6,298 bases of DNA, from the NCBI GenBank assembly GCA_023397045.1, contig JAEWUR010000093.1, forward strand, positions 1 through 6,298, written 5' to 3'. The notes beneath the pieces were generated by a model. It was given only the letters and a program-made list of their open reading frames with translations, was not told the origin of the DNA and searched no databases. Origin of the DNA: Planctomycetota bacterium. GTDB taxonomy: Bacteria > Planctomycetota > Planctomycetia > Pirellulales > Thermoguttaceae. Within the stretch, counting starts at the first letter, position 1, and the number at the start of each line of letters is the position of its first letter. Shown piece after piece: positions 5,543 to 6,298 of this stretch. The position numbers were made by a program, and so were the translations under genes.

Positions 5543-6298
5543 TTGACCCCGCGCGAACGAGTTGTGACCGCCCTGAACCACGAGGAGCCGGACCGCGTGC
5601 CGCTGTTTATCGGCGCGTCGGGCGCGACGACGATGCTGGCCTCGGGCTATGAACAGTTCAAAAGGCACCTGGGATTTCAGGGCCCGCCGCCGCGGTCGAT
5701 GTCCCGGACGATGCAGTATGTCTGTCTGGATGAAGAGGTTTTGGTGCGGTTGGGCGGCGATGCGCGGCCGTTGTTGCCCGGCGCGGCCAAGTCGAGCCTG
5801 GCCCAAACAATCTCGGATGATTGCTTCATCGACGATTGGGGCATTCGATGGCGGAAGACGCCGACCAGCCTCTACTTCGAGGCGACCGATCCGCCGCTCG
5901 CTCGGGCGACGATCGACGATCTCGATCGATATGCTTGGCCCGATCTGACACCACCCGGGCGATTCGACCATTTGGTCGGCGAGGCGAAGGCGATCCAGCA
6001 GGCCGGCTATGCCACGGTGTTGGTCAGCGGAATCACCCTATTCGAGACGGCGTTCATGCTCCGGGGCCTTGACACGATCCTGATGGACATCGCGGCCAAC
6101 CCCGAGTTCTTTACCGCGTTGATCGTGAAGCTGAAAACTCTGATGACCTCCTACGCCGAGCAGTTGCTCAGGGACGTCGGTCCTTATGTCGACGTGATCA
6201 TCACGGGCGACGACCTCGGCATGACGGCTGGGCCGATGATGTCGCCTGCCAGCTATCGACGTCTGCTTAAACCGCACCATGCAGAACTGTTCGATGCA
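5543..6298 (+). CDS. Uroporphyrinogen decarboxylase (URO-D) family protein, not HemE (3' partial)
   Basis: The frame runs from a TTG start to the window edge with no stop, giving 252 residues of an expected 340-380. MTPRERVVTALNHEEPDRVP (1-20) is the standard opening of the UroD-like/MtaA branch. DDWGIRW (97-103), a DPPLARATIDDLDRYAWPD segment and ITGDDLGMTAGPMMSP (220-235, with Gly222-Asp223-Asp224) match the family core. The arginine-rich MRQAGR motif that binds porphyrinogen in true HemE is absent at the N-terminus; the segment after RVPL reads FIGASGATTM. Haem synthesis is therefore unlikely. Characterised relatives outside HemE include cobamide-dependent methyltransferases, in which C-terminal His/Cys residues bind zinc; that region is outside the window. 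The gene lies 25 nt behind the Gfo/Idh/MocA gene and probably belongs to the same operon. Substrate unknown; a role in sugar or methyl metabolism is inference. Confidence 0.9.
   Translation, partial: MTPRERVVTALNHEEPDRVPLFIGASGATTMLASGYEQFKRHLGFQGPPPRSMSRTMQYVCLDEEVLVRLGGDARPLLPGAAKSSLAQTISDDCFIDDWGIRWRKTPTSLYFEATDPPLARATIDDLDRYAWPDLTPPGRFDHLVGEAKAIQQAGYATVLVSGITLFETAFMLRGLDTILMDIAANPEFFTALIVKLKTLMTSYAEQLLRDVGPYVDVIITGDDLGMTAGPMMSPASYRRLLKPHHAELFDA

Noticed and set aside
5291..5971. Long antisense open frame of 226 codons
   Set aside because: It lies opposite the Gfo/Idh/MocA and UroD-like genes, spans their junction, is rich in Arg/Pro as expected for a shadow of GC-rich coding DNA, and matches no family I recognise.
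5543..6298. HemE (haem biosynthesis) identity for the UroD-like gene
   Set aside because: The porphyrinogen-binding MRQAGR motif near the N-terminus is absent, and the opening and GDDLG motifs match the non-HemE branch.

Overview
The window looks like part of a chromosome from a Planctomycetota bacterium or a close relative. The main evidence is the first gene, a DUF1559 (SBP_bac_10) protein with a C-terminal H-X9-DG motif. That family is hugely expanded in planctomycetes and is typically followed by a small lipoprotein with a regulatory-like beta-sandwich domain, as here. The secreted beta-helix protein and the SDR, Gfo/Idh/MocA and UroD-like genes behind it also fit that phylum. The assignment is inference; no rRNA or other phylogenetic marker is present.

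All six genes lie on the + strand and cover nearly the whole window. (1) 1-901: DUF1559 pseudopilin-like protein, 5' end cut off by the window edge. (2) 913-1350: small putative lipoprotein, 11 nt downstream. (3) 1429-3663: 744-residue secreted right-handed parallel beta-helix protein with a beta-sandwich-like C-terminal extension, probably a glycosidase or other polysaccharide-active protein. (4) 3740-4543: short-chain dehydrogenase/reductase. (5) 4537-5517: Gfo/Idh/MocA-family oxidoreductase, overlapping gene 4 by 7 nt. (6) 5543 to the right edge: uroporphyrinogen-decarboxylase-family protein with a TTG start, 3' end cut off. Two short spacers, 1351-1428 and 3664-3739, are the only non-coding stretches above 30 nt. 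Neither holds a convincing promoter, terminator or RNA gene.

A reasonable working model is a carbohydrate-use locus. The secreted beta-helix protein would attack a glycan outside the cytoplasm. The SDR and the Gfo/Idh/MocA enzyme would oxidise or epimerise released sugars in the cytoplasm. The UroD-like protein, a family that includes corrinoid/methyl-transfer enzymes, would act on an unknown substrate, possibly a methylated one. Genes 4 to 6 are tightly packed and likely co-translated. Genes 1 and 2 form a cell-surface pair that may be functionally separate.

I found no mobile element, CRISPR array, RNA gene or clearly unprecedented system. The points most worth a second look are the domain architecture and cysteine cluster of the beta-helix protein, the altered glycine motif and enlarged Ser-Tyr spacing of the SDR, and the UroD-like gene in a sugar operon.
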